Of a stretch of DNA of 64,000 bases, positions 44,599 through 54,657 are shown one piece after another (the stretch's first letter is position 1; every line of letters starts with the position of its first letter). Under the pieces are notes generated by a model, which was given only the letters and a program-made list of their open reading frames with translations, did not search any database and had not been told where the DNA came from. Position numbers and translations under genes: made by a program. The stretch comes from Sphingobacterium siyangense. Its GTDB lineage: Bacteria; Bacteroidota; Bacteroidia; Sphingobacteriales; Sphingobacteriaceae. Location: the NCBI RefSeq assembly GCF_007830445.1, contig NZ_VLKR01000009.1, positions 62,001 through 126,000 on the forward strand, in the 5' to 3' direction.

Positions 44599-47337
44599 CT
44601 ATTTTTTTGAAAGTGTATCAATTACTTTTTTCAGATCGATCCCTTTCCCCAATACAGGTTTAAAGATATCACCCAGCTCATGCATTCTTTCAATCGCATT
44701 AAACAAGGTGAAATCACTAATTTTCAACCCTTTTTTAACTTCATCCCAATATAATGGCATGGACACTGTCGCTCCAGGCTTGGGACGTACTGAATATGCT
44801 GCAGCAATGGTAGCATGTGGTCTATTTTGAAGAAAATCAAGATACATTTTACCTTTCCGAGCACGAACAGTTCGCTCTAAGCTGGTATAGTCGGGTAGCT
44901 CCGCATGAATCAGGGTGACAATAATATGCGCAAACTCCTTGGACTGATCGTAATTATATTTATTTCCTAATGGTATATATATGTGAAGTCCAGTGGAACC
45001 ACTTGTTTTACAATACGAAGGTACCGCCATATCATCTAAAAGTTGTTTGGTGAGCTGGGCGGTTTCAATAACCTGATCAAATGTATTTTTATCCGGATCC
45101 AGATCAATGATACAAAAGGTCGGATTATCCGGTTTTCCGACGGTACTACTCCAGGGATTCATTTCAATACAGCCAAGATTAGCCATATATAACAATGTAG
45201 CCTCGTCTTTTCCGACCAGATAATGCCGATCACGGCCATCGGCCTCACTTTGGTAAAGATAGGTTTCTGCCCATTCCGGTGCTGTATCGGTAACATCCTT
45301 GAAATAGAACCCTTCTTCTTTGATACCATTTGGGTATCGATTCATACTTTGTGGTCGATCTTTAAGGTATGGTAAAATAAACGGTGCAGCCTGCTCATAG
45401 TAATTAATTAAATCGCGCTTGGTGATCTTTTCGTCAGGCCAAAATAGTTTATCGAGGTTGGTAAATTTTAACTCATGTCCATTTACCTTCTGAACCTGGG
45501 TTTTGTCTTTGGGGTTTAGCATTGTTTTATAGTTTTTCTTATCCGAACTGCCTTCCTTACTATTTTTTCGCATCCCATCTCCCTCTTTTGATTGTTCGCC
45601 GATAATCTCATTAACGGCTTGCTCTTCTTCCAGAATCACTTTTTTGGCATTTTTATCGTTACGCATGCCGAAAAATGAGGGATGTCGCATGACACCGTCA
45701 CCGGTCATTTCTGTAAAGCTCACTTCGCAAACCAGGTTGGGATGTAGCCAGGTGACAGCGGCATGAGGAGAGCGGGGTCTAAATCGTGAGGATTTGTTGA
45801 TATCGGGTTCGTCATCAAACGGGCTATTTTTTGTGACCAAGGGTTTGAACTGCGCCATCAGCTCTTGTTGTAATTTTGCACTGAATCCTGTTCCGACCTT
45901 TCCGGTATAAATAAGCTTTTTATCTTCATATAAGCCTACTAATAGGCTACTAAACAGTTTGCTGGAGCCTTCGTTCTTTGTAAAACCTCCAATAACAACC
46001 TCCTGACGCCTATTAGCCTTGATTTTCAACCAGTCAGATGAACGCTCATGTATATGGTAAACGCTTTCCTTGCGTTTGGCCATAATCCCCTCTATACCGA
46101 GTTTTTTGGCTTCATTCAAAAATCCAACGCCCGATGTATCGAAATGTTCACTCAATAAAATCAAATCGTTTTGCGGCATTACCTCCTTTAAAATCGCTTT
46201 TCTGTCCAATAGCGAAAGACCTTTTAGATCTTTTCCATCGTACCAAAGGATATCAAATACATAATATACCAAATCGCCATCCGCCTCACTTCTCCAGTTT
46301 TGTAGGGCCGCAAAATTGGCCGTTCCATTTTTTTCCAATACAATGATCTCACCATCGAGTATGGCATTGATCGCGATGCTTTTCAGGGTATCATATACTG
46401 GATAAAACTTTTCATTGAAGCTTTTGTCATTTCTGGATTTTAGTTCTATTTTGCCATTTTTCATAAAGGCCAAAGCACGATAACCGTCCCATTTCACCTC
46501 GTATACCCAGTTTTGATCATCAAAAGGCTTGTCGATCAGCGTCGCCAGCATGGGCTGCACCGTAGTATAAAAGACCTGCTTCGGTGATTTCTTTAGCAAG
46601 TCGGTGATATTATACGCTTGTTTCTGCGTCTCAGCCTTTTTCTTTTTAGGCACTTCTTCCAACTGGTTGCTGATTATTTCAGCAGCATTCCTACTTTTTT
46701 TGCTTTTATTTTTTGATATGCTATTCTTTTTAACAACTGGCTGTCCATAGACTTTATCGGGCGATTTTTCCATTTCCGCTATCGTCTTTCCCGACAATAC
46801 GGATTTATCATTTGCTATGACATCCTTGCTTGTTGCATATTGATCTTCCAACTTCATCAATAGCCATTCATTTCCTCCTCTTCCGTATGCTTTTACCAAA
46901 GCAAATTCTCCCTTCAATTTTTCTCCATACAATCTGAATTTGAGCTTTCCGCTATAAAGCTGATGTCGAAGATTCTTATCCATTTTTACAACATCATTGC
47001 TCTCAGGAGCTAAAGCTTCATATCGCCCTTCATCCCACACGATAACTGAGCCACCCCCATACTGTCCTTTTGGTATGATACCTTCAAAATTCCGGTAATC
47101 ATAAGGATGATCTTCAACCATCATGGCCAAGCGTTTAATAGATGGATCCATAGATGGCCCCTTGGGAACCGCCCAACTTTTGAGCACCCCGTTCATTTCA
47201 AGCCGGAAATCATAATGCAGATGCGAAGCATCATGCATCTGCACGACGAACCGCAATTCCTTTCCGCTTGATCTACCTCCAAAAGGTTCCGGTGTTTTTC
47301 CTGCGGAACGCTTTTCGCGATATTTTGACAAACCCAT
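44599..47337 (-). CDS. ligD: DNA ligase D (LigD), NHEJ polymerase-ligase
   Basis: The 912-residue enzyme has three modules in the order phosphoesterase-ligase-polymerase. The 3'-phosphoesterase (about 20-165) has HDASHLHYDFRLEMNG and GQYGGGSVIVWDEG. The ATP-dependent ligase (about 255-560) has its adenylation lysine in YEVKWDGYRALA. The primase-like polymerase (about 615-900) has FCIIDLDPD and TSGSTGLHIYIPLG. LigD repairs double-strand breaks with Ku; no ku gene is in this window, so it must lie elsewhere if present. It is a monocistronic gene. Confidence 0.95.
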   Translation of the reverse strand: MGLSKYREKRSAGKTPEPFGGRSSGKELRFVVQMHDASHLHYDFRLEMNGVLKSWAVPKGPSMDPSIKRLAMMVEDHPYDYRNFEGIIPKGQYGGGSVIVWDEGRYEALAPESNDVVKMDKNLRHQLYSGKLKFRLYGEKLKGEFALVKAYGRGGNEWLLMKLEDQYATSKDVIANDKSVLSGKTIAEMEKSPDKVYGQPVVKKNSISKNKSKKSRNAAEIISNQLEEVPKKKKAETQKQAYNITDLLKKSPKQVFYTTVQPMLATLIDKPFDDQNWVYEVKWDGYRALAFMKNGKIELKSRNDKSFNEKFYPVYDTLKSIAINAILDGEIIVLEKNGTANFAALQNWRSEADGDLVYYVFDILWYDGKDLKGLSLLDRKAILKEVMPQNDLILLSEHFDTSGVGFLNEAKKLGIEGIMAKRKESVYHIHERSSDWLKIKANRRQEVVIGGFTKNEGSSKLFSSLLVGLYEDKKLIYTGKVGTGFSAKLQQELMAQFKPLVTKNSPFDDEPDINKSSRFRPRSPHAAVTWLHPNLVCEVSFTEMTGDGVMRHPSFFGMRNDKNAKKVILEEEQAVNEIIGEQSKEGDGMRKNSKEGSSDKKNYKTMLNPKDKTQVQKVNGHELKFTNLDKLFWPDEKITKRDLINYYEQAAPFILPYLKDRPQSMNRYPNGIKEEGFYFKDVTDTAPEWAETYLYQSEADGRDRHYLVGKDEATLLYMANLGCIEMNPWSSTVGKPDNPTFCIIDLDPDKNTFDQVIETAQLTKQLLDDMAVPSYCKTSGSTGLHIYIPLGNKYNYDQSKEFAHIIVTLIHAELPDYTSLERTVRARKGKMYLDFLQNRPHATIAAAYSVRPKPGATVSMPLYWDEVKKGLKISDFTLFNAIERMHELGDIFKPVLGKGIDLKKVIDTLSKK

Positions 47338-47471
47338 ACGCCTGCTTTTTAATCGTAGCTAACTCTCTATCTTAACACAACCATAACACAAAAAAAGTTT
47401 GTTTTTTTAGATATTGGGGTTGATAAAGGTTCAGTATAGTTTCCTGGCAAGATCTGACAATTCAGCATAAA

Positions 47472-47500
47472 AAAGGCCAGGAAATCAACCCCTGGCCTTT
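47472..47500. terminator. Terminator after the COG0523 GTPase gene
   Basis: AAAGGCCAGG/CCTGGCCTTT forms a 10-bp stem with a 9-base loop. It lies 63 bases past the GTPase stop. T-runs follow on both strands. Confidence 0.8.
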
Positions 47501-47562
47501 GAAAAATACAATATCTAACCTACATTACTTACTTTTTTAACCGATGCAGATCGCAAATAGTT

Positions 47563-48774
47563 TTAAATATTTTTAGGAAATTCGTCTTTCCACCAAGTAA
47601 AACGCCAGTCATCACCTTCTTCTTCGGTCAACAGGCATTCTTCCAGCTCCGCCAGATATTTTTCTTTATCCAGATCCTGACCTATAAATACCAATTCATT
47701 TTTTCGATCTTCCCACTCGGGATGCCAACGTTTAAGAAGTTCAGGTCTGATTTCGGCATAACTGGGATACTGATAACGCTGCTCTTCGGGCATACTACTC
47801 CACCATGAGCCTGCACTTTCCAACCTTACGCTACCGCCTGCCTGACTAAAGCTAATGGCCAAATGCGGGCGGGAGGCCAACCACAGGAGACCTTTAGCTC
47901 GTATGATATTGTGCGGGTAGCGCTCGTTGAGGTAACGGTGCAGTCGTTGTGGATGGAAGGGCCGTTGTGATCGAAAGACAAAAGATGAAATACCGTACTC
48001 TGCTGTTTCGGGTGTATGTTCATTTTCAAGTTCCCTGATCCACCCGGCCGACGATGAAGCTTCATCAAAATTAAAAGAGCACGTACCCATAATTTCCCGG
48101 GGATCAACGCGTCCAAATTGTGTACGGATACGCTTTGCACCTGGATTGAGCCGCCCAATTGCAGCCTCCAGGGTACCCAAAGTTTCCTCAGATACCAGAT
48201 CGGCCTTATTCAGAATGATAACATTCGCAAACTCGATCTGATCAGTCAACAGATTTACGATCGCCCTATTATCATAGTCGTCATCCGTCAATTTCCGATC
48301 TAATAAGGTGTCGGCGCTTCCAAAATCTTTGGCAAAGTTGAAACAGTCCACAACTGTTACCATGGTGTCAATATAACTGAATGTAGACAGGTCAATCGCA
48401 TTATCATTACCAACATAACTGAATGTCTGGGCAACAGGGATAGGCTCCGAAATACCCGTACTTTCGATAAGAAGATAATCAAAGCGGTTTTCTTTCGCTA
48501 GTCGCTCCACCTCCACCATCAAATCCTCCCGTAATGTACAACAAATACATCCATTGCTCATCTCTACTAATTTTTCTTCCGTTCGCGAAAGTACATTTTC
48601 GCGCTCAACAGCCTGTGCATCGATGTTCACTTCACTCATATCATTCACAATGACGGTCACTTTCTTACCCTCCTTATTGTGTAAAATATGATTCAATAGT
48701 GTTGTTTTTCCTGCGCCTAAAATTCCACTTAAAACGGTGACAGGCAATTTAGTTTTTTGGGAAATGCTGCTCAT
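47563..48774 (-). CDS. COG0523 GTP-binding metallochaperone (CobW/YciC/ZigA-like)
   Basis: The 403-residue protein has a G1 loop [14 protein letters not shown], the family metal motif GCICC at residues 75-79 (CxCC), a DxxG-type region and the NKAD guanine-specificity motif. A CobW C-terminal domain (about 285-375) ends at an acidic tail. COG0523 proteins deliver metal to target proteins; the YciC/ZigA branch handles zinc under starvation. A perfect 6-1-6 palindrome lies 44 bases upstream of the start and resembles a Fur/Zur box, which supports zinc control. The zinc role is inferred. Confidence 0.85.
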   Translation of the reverse strand: MSSISQKTKLPVTVLSGILGAGKTTLLNHILHNKEGKKVTVIVNDMSEVNIDAQAVERENVLSRTEEKLVEMSNGCICCTLREDLMVEVERLAKENRFDYLLIESTGISEPIPVAQTFSYVGNDNAIDLSTFSYIDTMVTVVDCFNFAKDFGSADTLLDRKLTDDDYDNRAIVNLLTDQIEFANVIILNKADLVSEETLGTLEAAIGRLNPGAKRIRTQFGRVDPREIMGTCSFNFDEASSSAGWIRELENEHTPETAEYGISSFVFRSQRPFHPQRLHRYLNERYPHNIIRAKGLLWLASRPHLAISFSQAGGSVRLESAGSWWSSMPEEQRYQYPSYAEIRPELLKRWHPEWEDRKNELVFIGQDLDKEKYLAELEECLLTEEEGDDWRFTWWKDEFPKNI

Positions 48775-48817
48775 AGTAATTTCGTTTTCACAAATGTAAA
48801 AACAATAACAATTAAAT

Positions 48818-48830
48818 GCAACACTGTTGC
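48818..48830. promoter_or_regulatory. Fur/Zur-type operator candidate
   Basis: GCAACACTGTTGC is a perfect inverted repeat (GCAACA-C-TGTTGC) in AT-rich flanks. It lies 44 bases upstream of the COG0523 start. The spacing and size resemble Zur boxes, but the consensus for this organism is not known to me. Confidence 0.5.
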
Positions 48831-48901
48831 TTTATTATTATACGCACTAAACCAAAAGTCTTCCAAATGCCCTTAACACTTATCAATGATTAAGATAAGT
48901 T

Positions 48902-49486
48902 TCATTTCACCTGATCAGCAAGACGTTGCCTTAAGATACGTTCACGATCAGCATCCCAATACTTGCAGTCCAGTTCTATAAACAAGGAACTGTAAGGCAG
49001 AGTTGACTCGGTCTTCAGTACGACAACACCAAAAAGCTGTGCTGCTTTATCCATTTTCGCAAATACTTCTTCGTGCATCAGCGGGGTTAATTTTATGTTC
49101 GGAAGTAATTTCTTTAGACTCTCCTGATATGCTTTTAAGCCTGGCGCGATGGTTTCATCTAAGTATCCAAGCTCCTTATCTTGGTAAAAAACAGGTCTTA
49201 TATGTGTTTGCTTATCGAGTAGTCGCAATGCGGTATCCAATACCTCAGGCATCTTTCTTCCCGTATTAATAATCAGCATATTTTGGGTTGCAGGAGCGGG
49301 ATAGGCCTTATCAACAATCAATATCCAATTGCGGTGACCTAACAAAGGTAATTGCTGCGAAAATAAATCCTTCCAGTCTGGTTTTAACGGCGGATCACCC
49401 AAATGACGTGGCGATGATTCACAAGCGACCATCACAGCAAACATCATGAAAAGAAGCAAATTATTTATCCATTTTTTCATAGCCAT
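48902..49486 (-). CDS. Lipoprotein with RbsD/FucU-like fold
   Basis: The 194-residue protein has a lipoprotein signal (lipobox VMVAC), followed by LPLLGHRNWILIVDKAYP, which resembles the RbsD/FucU opening (LGHGNxIVIADANFP). Those proteins are cytoplasmic sugar mutarotases. An exported version suggests anomer interconversion in the periplasm or merely fold reuse. The conserved histidine of LGH is kept. The start overlaps the GH116 gene by 10 bases, so translation is coupled and the two likely act on the same sugar. Confidence 0.6.
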   Translation of the reverse strand: MAMKKWINNLLLFMMFAVMVACESSPRHLGDPPLKPDWKDLFSQQLPLLGHRNWILIVDKAYPAPATQNMLIINTGRKMPEVLDTALRLLDKQTHIRPVFYQDKELGYLDETIAPGLKAYQESLKKLLPNIKLTPLMHEEVFAKMDKAAQLFGVVVLKTESTLPYSSLFIELDCKYWDADRERILRQRLADQVK

Positions 49487-52191
49487 TGTATTGTTAGTGT
49501 ATCTCCATTTTTTAGCATGACTTGCTTCTTAAAACTAAGGATCAGACGCCCATCGGTGCGTTTCAACTCAACCAGTTCAATCGACCTTTCATTTTGCTTT
49601 ACAATGAGTTGTTTTTTATTGAGCGATAGGTCATCCGCATCACCTAGATGAAATTCATTGAGCATCAATTGACCATATTTCAAGGTCAGTGTACACTGAC
49701 ATACCCCTTTAGTTTTTCGCTTCTGGGCATATGTCCCCCATCCTTTTGCTGTTGTGAAAGGCGCCTTGAAATCTGCTTTTCCTAACTTAGGGGCAAATCC
49801 AATCTGCCCTTTCGGCCCATGATAACTAAAACCGCAGGCGCTGATAAAGGTTCCATAACTTGCCATGGCACGTGCATAATGATCGCTGCATTCAATCTCA
49901 TTAAAAGGATTTCTCTTGGCAGCATGATGGCGATCGTGGATCACCCTTGTCAATGTTAAACTTTCGTCAACCATGCCTTCAGCCATCATATGTGCTGCGA
50001 CCTGATGTTCAAAGCCACTCATGCATTCATGGAAATAACCTAATTGCCAGGTCGTATTGTCCCCATAAGCCTTGTCTTCATTCTTTGGATTAGTGTTCAT
50101 AACCATGCCCCCCTCCCCAGCCAAGGCATAAGGCCTTCCGCCAAGATGTGTTTTTATATAGGGGCCAACATCCATAGTAAAGTTATATTTCCAGAGTGCT
50201 TTCAATGCAGACACAACATTCTCCTGACGATTGACCCCCGGCATGTCCACTTGTCTGCACCAGGCCTGACCATACACCTGGTCAATATGACAGGTATTAT
50301 AAGAGCCTAGCATCTTTCGCCCCTGCAGCATATCGGGACGATGAATATAATACTCTCCATTAAAGAGTTTGCTATCCATATTTTCAGATCCCTTCCTAAC
50401 GTATTCCAAACACGATTTTTGAAAGGTTTTATCACCTACTTCCTTCGCCATCAATGCAGCAGCCTGTATTGCTGCGAGACATAACCCGACAATCCAGGCA
50501 ATTTCACCTTCCCAGACCGCATCGAGTGTATTTTCCATTGGCGTATCGGTCATACCATCCTTGTTTTTATCCTGATCAAGAACAAATTGAACTGCCTTCT
50601 TAAGTTTAGGCCAGTTTCGCTTAAGGAATTCGCTATCGCTGCTCATCTGATGATCGCGATAGAAGCGTAGAATAACACCAGCCTGCCCATCAATAGCTGG
50701 TCTTTTTTCATATTCAGCACGAAAGATGATGGCACCGGTATCAGACTGAAAGCCAACACCTAAATCCGTCACTTCACGTAAATTACGTTCAAGATCCGGA
50801 AATATCCTGCCCATGGACTGCCCATATTGCCAAACGTGCGTACAGGTACCGGCACATGCCCCTACTCCTTCCCAGCCCCAAAATCTTCCCGAAGCAAAAC
50901 GCATGGTGTTTGCTGTGGCCAGTGTGCCTATATTGACAAAAGTGCGATCCATAAACCAGTAAGGCAGTGTTGTATCATTCCAGGTTTGCTGCCATGCCAT
51001 GGTTTCGCTCTCGAGTTTTTCACGATTGTTCAAATAATAATTGATTACTTCGGCCGCATTATTAAACCTGGCACCATACCAATAACCCGATTGCGCATCC
51101 TTGAGGTGAAGTTTCAGTTTAGGGTGTGGATTGTTAAAATACCAAGATATTGCATAAGAAATTTGGCTTGTCGCCTTCGCTTTTATTGTCCGTTTTACCG
51201 TAAAGGCACCTACTTGCAAATCCGAAAAATCGACGGTCGAATCCACCCTATCCGCCTTTACCTCCTGCGGTTTTACAGGCCATTCCTGTAACCTCGTCGT
51301 GGGTTGCGCTTCGATATCAATACAGGTAAAAGCCATTGATCCATGGTCGCCAGCTTCCATGGCTTGAGTAGGAACCTGATCGCAACTAAAAAGCAACACT
51401 TGAGTATCGGCATGTTCCGCTAGGAAAGAGCGTTTGTTTACAGTATCAAAATCTTTCCGTCCTTTATGTACGCCATTTTCCATCCAGCCCGTAACCGTTA
51501 CATCGACTGGCGCGCCGCCCTTGTTCTGCAATTCGATATGTATTGTGGTAAGTGGCAACGAAGAATTGTCCTGATCTAAAGGAATAAATGGCGAATAGGC
51601 GACCAACACCACATCCAATGGAAAATCAATACTGCTATAGGTTATTCGACATGTTGGATATGTTGCTTCAAATGTAACTTCATCCCAGTGGTTTTCCCTA
51701 AGCTCCTTGATAACCTGCTTTCCATCGACTAAGGTCGAAATCGCAAAGCCCTGTTCCATAGTCCGCAGGTTGTCTGCTATAGCAGGCTCAATATAAGCAG
51801 ATCCATCCCTCGGCCGCACAGTGACCAATTCTTTTCCATTGTTCCATTGTACATTTTTGGGCTCTATCCCCTCACGCTCACCATCATAAGCCGTATTAAA
51901 TATCTGCCACAACCATAGCCGACCATCACCTCCTATATAGACCGTACCCGAATGTAAACCACCCACAGGCATTCCAATGTACCGAAGCTCATTTTTACTT
52001 TTTCGATAAGTAATTTTTTTACCCTTTTCATACAGCGAATCAAACCATTGCCCGCTGAGACCTTTTTCCTCCGGAATGTTGTGAACAGGTTTATCCCAGG
52101 CAAATACGGTATTTGACCATACAGGAAATTTGCTGACCAATACGCCCAGGCCAACTAAACTGGCTTTCTTAAAAAAACTTCTTCTATCCAT
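49477..52191 (-). CDS. GH116 glucosidase/glucosylceramidase-like enzyme, exported
   Basis: An ATG at 52191 gives 904 residues. They begin with DRRSFFKKASLVGLGVL, a twin-arginine-type signal followed by a hydrophobic stretch, whereas the upstream frame has no signal. The body matches GH116 with its DUF608 region: IGMPVGGLHSGTVYIGGDGRLW (in pieces), a helical catalytic barrel with ENTLDAVWEGEIAWIVGL, and GYFHECMSGFEHQVAAHMMAEG. Family members are beta-glucosidases, beta-xylosidases or bile-acid/ceramide beta-glucosidases. It overlaps the RbsD/FucU-like lipoprotein gene by 10 bases. The substrate cannot be specified. Confidence 0.85.
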   Translation of the reverse strand: MDRRSFFKKASLVGLGVLVSKFPVWSNTVFAWDKPVHNIPEEKGLSGQWFDSLYEKGKKITYRKSKNELRYIGMPVGGLHSGTVYIGGDGRLWLWQIFNTAYDGEREGIEPKNVQWNNGKELVTVRPRDGSAYIEPAIADNLRTMEQGFAISTLVDGKQVIKELRENHWDEVTFEATYPTCRITYSSIDFPLDVVLVAYSPFIPLDQDNSSLPLTTIHIELQNKGGAPVDVTVTGWMENGVHKGRKDFDTVNKRSFLAEHADTQVLLFSCDQVPTQAMEAGDHGSMAFTCIDIEAQPTTRLQEWPVKPQEVKADRVDSTVDFSDLQVGAFTVKRTIKAKATSQISYAISWYFNNPHPKLKLHLKDAQSGYWYGARFNNAAEVINYYLNNREKLESETMAWQQTWNDTTLPYWFMDRTFVNIGTLATANTMRFASGRFWGWEGVGACAGTCTHVWQYGQSMGRIFPDLERNLREVTDLGVGFQSDTGAIIFRAEYEKRPAIDGQAGVILRFYRDHQMSSDSEFLKRNWPKLKKAVQFVLDQDKNKDGMTDTPMENTLDAVWEGEIAWIVGLCLAAIQAAALMAKEVGDKTFQKSCLEYVRKGSENMDSKLFNGEYYIHRPDMLQGRKMLGSYNTCHIDQVYGQAWCRQVDMPGVNRQENVVSALKALWKYNFTMDVGPYIKTHLGGRPYALAGEGGMVMNTNPKNEDKAYGDNTTWQLGYFHECMSGFEHQVAAHMMAEGMVDESLTLTRVIHDRHHAAKRNPFNEIECSDHYARAMASYGTFISACGFSYHGPKGQIGFAPKLGKADFKAPFTTAKGWGTYAQKRKTKGVCQCTLTLKYGQLMLNEFHLGDADDLSLNKKQLIVKQNERSIELVELKRTDGRLILSFKKQVMLKNGDTLTIQWL

Positions 52192-52323
52192 TCGTTTATA
52201 ATTTATTGCCGTCCCGAATTTAGCGGAAGGAACTATTGGTTTGTCTACACAAGATATTGAAATATCCTTGATATCCAGCAATAAACATCTTAACAACAAA
52301 TGGTTAATCAATAAAAAAATTAA

Positions 52324-52354
52324 AGCCGCCTGATGTAGCAAAATCAGAGCGGCT
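52324..52354 (-). terminator. Two-part hairpin terminator before the GH116 gene
   Basis: AGCCGC/GCGGCT and CTGAT/ATCAG stack with one bulged A, followed on the minus strand by TTTAATTTTTTT. It ends the outer-membrane protein transcript (stop at 52409) and separates it from GH116. Confidence 0.8.
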
Positions 52355-52408
52355 CAGCTTACAGCACAGGAAAGTCTGTAAAGGTTACCTACCAGTGGAT
52401 CTATTCGC

Positions 52409-53026
52409 TTAAAACAAACGCACTTTAAATCCCAGTTGATACTGGTCAATATGTGCATCCCAGTTGTCTACGATTTTATTATTCTTTTTGAACTGTCGGT
52501 ATCTAAAATACAGCGCGCCAAGGTCTATCCCTAATGCGTAACCAATCCGTGTACGACTGTTGAACGCTGGTTTTCCATCATTAAGTTTATAAGCATCGTC
52601 ATTGAGCAGCATATTAAGGTCTAGACCGCCCAGGATGGAAAATTTTCTTGTAAAATTAACTTTAAGGTACACCGGAGTGTTGAGATATTTCAGCGAACGG
52701 GTCCCTTTGGACAAACCTCCAGGAAGGGAGGCTGTGTTGTCATTGACACGAATTCGGGTTAAATTATAGCTAGGTTCAACTTGAATATCCATCTTGCTAT
52801 TAAGCCCAAATATCAAATCTCCACCCAATTGATATCCCATTCTATTGGCGCCAAACGCATTCCCACTTGCACGCGAAATATTACCACCACCCCGAAGTCC
52901 AAATCCCATTTGTCCGTAACATGCGGTCTTGAAACCGAACAATCCCATGATCAAAAAACAAACTAGTGTACAATGCTTCAACTTTAATCGATCTATCTTT
53001 ATCATTTTTACCATAAAACACACCAT
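52409..53026 (-). CDS. Outer-membrane beta-barrel protein (porin family, PF13568-like)
   Basis: The 205-residue frame, or about 198 if the ATG at 53005 is used, has a signal peptide (LVCFLIMGLFGFKTACYGQ) then FGLRGGGNISRASG and repeated amphipathic strands. The end KVRLF is a typical barrel terminus. PF13568-type barrels have eight strands and unknown roles. It follows the degenerate HD-domain gene by only 4 bases and is probably cotranscribed. The terminator at 52324-52354 ends the unit. Confidence 0.7.
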   Translation of the reverse strand: MVCFMVKMIKIDRLKLKHCTLVCFLIMGLFGFKTACYGQMGFGLRGGGNISRASGNAFGANRMGYQLGGDLIFGLNSKMDIQVEPSYNLTRIRVNDNTASLPGGLSKGTRSLKYLNTPVYLKVNFTRKFSILGGLDLNMLLNDDAYKLNDGKPAFNSRTRIGYALGIDLGALYFRYRQFKKNNKIVDNWDAHIDQYQLGFKVRLF

Positions 53027-53030
53027 TACA

Positions 53031-53648
53031 TTAGACCAATAACTGTTTTCCCGTAATTTGCAACTTCACAAAATAGGCTATATTATTTTTCTTTATACTT
53101 TCCTTCAATATGCGCGCTTCCTTCGTAAAGTACGTGTGGGTTCGCAAGAAGGCAAGGGTCAGTGCACACCAGATACGTTCATCAATCACCTGATTCTTTC
53201 TATAATTTACCTCCAGATACATCCTTTGGTTAAGGTCAACAAAACTTTTACTTCCTAAATGAAAAGAAACTGCATCCACAACTATTTCCTCCAGCAGGTT
53301 TTCCGGTTTTTTCGAGGGCCTTGTTGCGAGAATACACATTTCAACTTTTTTTATTACCGACTCTACAACAAAATGCTCCTGTAGAAAACAACGCGCTAAC
53401 GATATACTCTTTTGCCGGGTTCCTTTTACCCCTTCAAATAGATAACCAATATCCTGGAAATAAGCGGCACAATTTACGACGAATTTATCTTCGGCCGTCA
53501 GGATATATTTTTCACTTATGGTCGTTACTGCATCTACAATATCACGAACCCTATCAATGGTGTGAAAACACAGCTGTGGATTGTGGTTATCGCGATAACT
53601 CTGCACTAAAAAAAGGTCTGCCTGCTGAAGTAAATTTGTGTAATCCAT
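53031..53648 (-). CDS. HD-domain-like protein with degenerate metal motif
   Basis: The 205-residue helical protein follows the HD phosphohydrolase layout: H29 in CFHTIDRVRDIV, then AAYFQDIGYL (61-70), where the family has HD. The histidine is glutamine (codon CAG, Q65-D66). A later aspartate is present (D125), but the second metal-binding histidine pair is absent. It is probably inactive or binds rather than cleaves nucleotides. It is followed directly by the barrel protein gene. No signal peptide is seen. Confidence 0.6.
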   Translation of the reverse strand: MDYTNLLQQADLFLVQSYRDNHNPQLCFHTIDRVRDIVDAVTTISEKYILTAEDKFVVNCAAYFQDIGYLFEGVKGTRQKSISLARCFLQEHFVVESVIKKVEMCILATRPSKKPENLLEEIVVDAVSFHLGSKSFVDLNQRMYLEVNYRKNQVIDERIWCALTLAFLRTHTYFTKEARILKESIKKNNIAYFVKLQITGKQLLV

Positions 53649-53735
53649 TTAAGCAAAACTAAAATTCCGTAAAAAATAGATTTAACATATTATACCAAAG
53701 GGTCTATTTTTTATACCAAAAGGCCCTTTAAACAA

Positions 53736-53763
53736 AAAGGCCAGGTAATCACACCTAGCCTTT
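53736..53763. terminator. Terminator after the DsbD-like gene
   Basis: AAAGGCCAGGT/ACCTAGCCTTT forms an 11-bp stem with one mismatch and a 6-base loop. It lies 80 bases past the stop of the 53843 gene. Confidence 0.65.
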
Positions 53764-53842
53764 ATTCTTAATTTTTCCTTTTTCTATCAATTATCCTAAG
53801 CGCAAAATCGCTTTAGATGGTTAATTGCTGTTATTTATGACA

Positions 53843-54292
53843 TTATTTGATCGTTACAGCAAAAGCATATTCATCTGGAGGAAGACATTGTGATGCGTCA
53901 CAAGCTTGCCATTCCACTGTCCCTTTTACTGTTGCAGTTCCTTTGTTGAGCGAAACCTTTTGCTGAAAGATCACTTCATTTGTGAAGTATCCCACATCCA
54001 TTTTGAAAACCTCTTCGTGTTTAATCTTTGGTTTTGGTTCAGCAGTCTTACCTACTAACGCATAATCTGCGGCTTTACCAAAATTGAAGGATGTTGGAAT
54101 TGGTCCTCCGTCTTTTACATTTTGAGAGTAAATGTGCCAACCATCTTGAATGGTAGCCTTCACGTAAACCATAGCTTCCTTGTTGTTCAATTTTTTGCTG
54201 GCTACAGTCCATTTTACAGGTTTATGAATCTGAGCGAATGCGTCCGTAACGGCGAACATAACCACAGTCACTAACAATAAAATCTTTTTCAT
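53843..54292 (-). CDS. Secreted DsbD N-terminal-domain-like protein
   Basis: This 149-residue protein has a signal peptide (MKKILLLVTVVMFAVTDAFA) and one beta-sandwich with HIYSQNVKDGGPIPTSF. The cysteine pair C-DASQ-C near residues 132-137 is followed by LPP. That is the DsbD-alpha/DsbC-corrector pattern, in which this pair carries electrons to periplasmic partners. The protein stands alone without the membrane and thioredoxin parts of DsbD. It is monocistronic. Confidence 0.75.
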   Translation of the reverse strand: MKKILLLVTVVMFAVTDAFAQIHKPVKWTVASKKLNNKEAMVYVKATIQDGWHIYSQNVKDGGPIPTSFNFGKAADYALVGKTAEPKPKIKHEEVFKMDVGYFTNEVIFQQKVSLNKGTATVKGTVEWQACDASQCLPPDEYAFAVTIK

Positions 54293-54657
54293 GTTTGTAT
54301 CAATTTTTCAGTTTATTATTTCATCGGCAGCACATTTCATACAGTATTTTTTCCTTGAAAAACACCACTTAAATGCTTACAACAATATTCGCTATAAACA
54401 GAATAAAACACAACATGATCACAATAAAACAATAAATTTTATCAAAAAAAACTACTTAAACCATATTTTTTACACTTTTAAAGGCTTAGTTTTTTCAATT
54501 CCAGTAATATATTCAAAAAAGCTATCAGACTAAAACAAAGGGCATTGTCAAACATTGTCTATTGCGAGCTTCTGAACGCGTTCTGCTCTACAACTCCATC
54601 CCGAGCGATTCAATTTTACATAATAATCTGTATCTTATGCATGATTCACATTATGCC
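54293..54657. other. AT-rich gap between DsbD-like and ClbS/DfsB genes
   Basis: I see no gene and no clear hairpin in about 365 bases. Open frames on both strands are low-complexity and AT-driven. Promoters for the divergent genes are presumably here. Confidence 0.45.
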
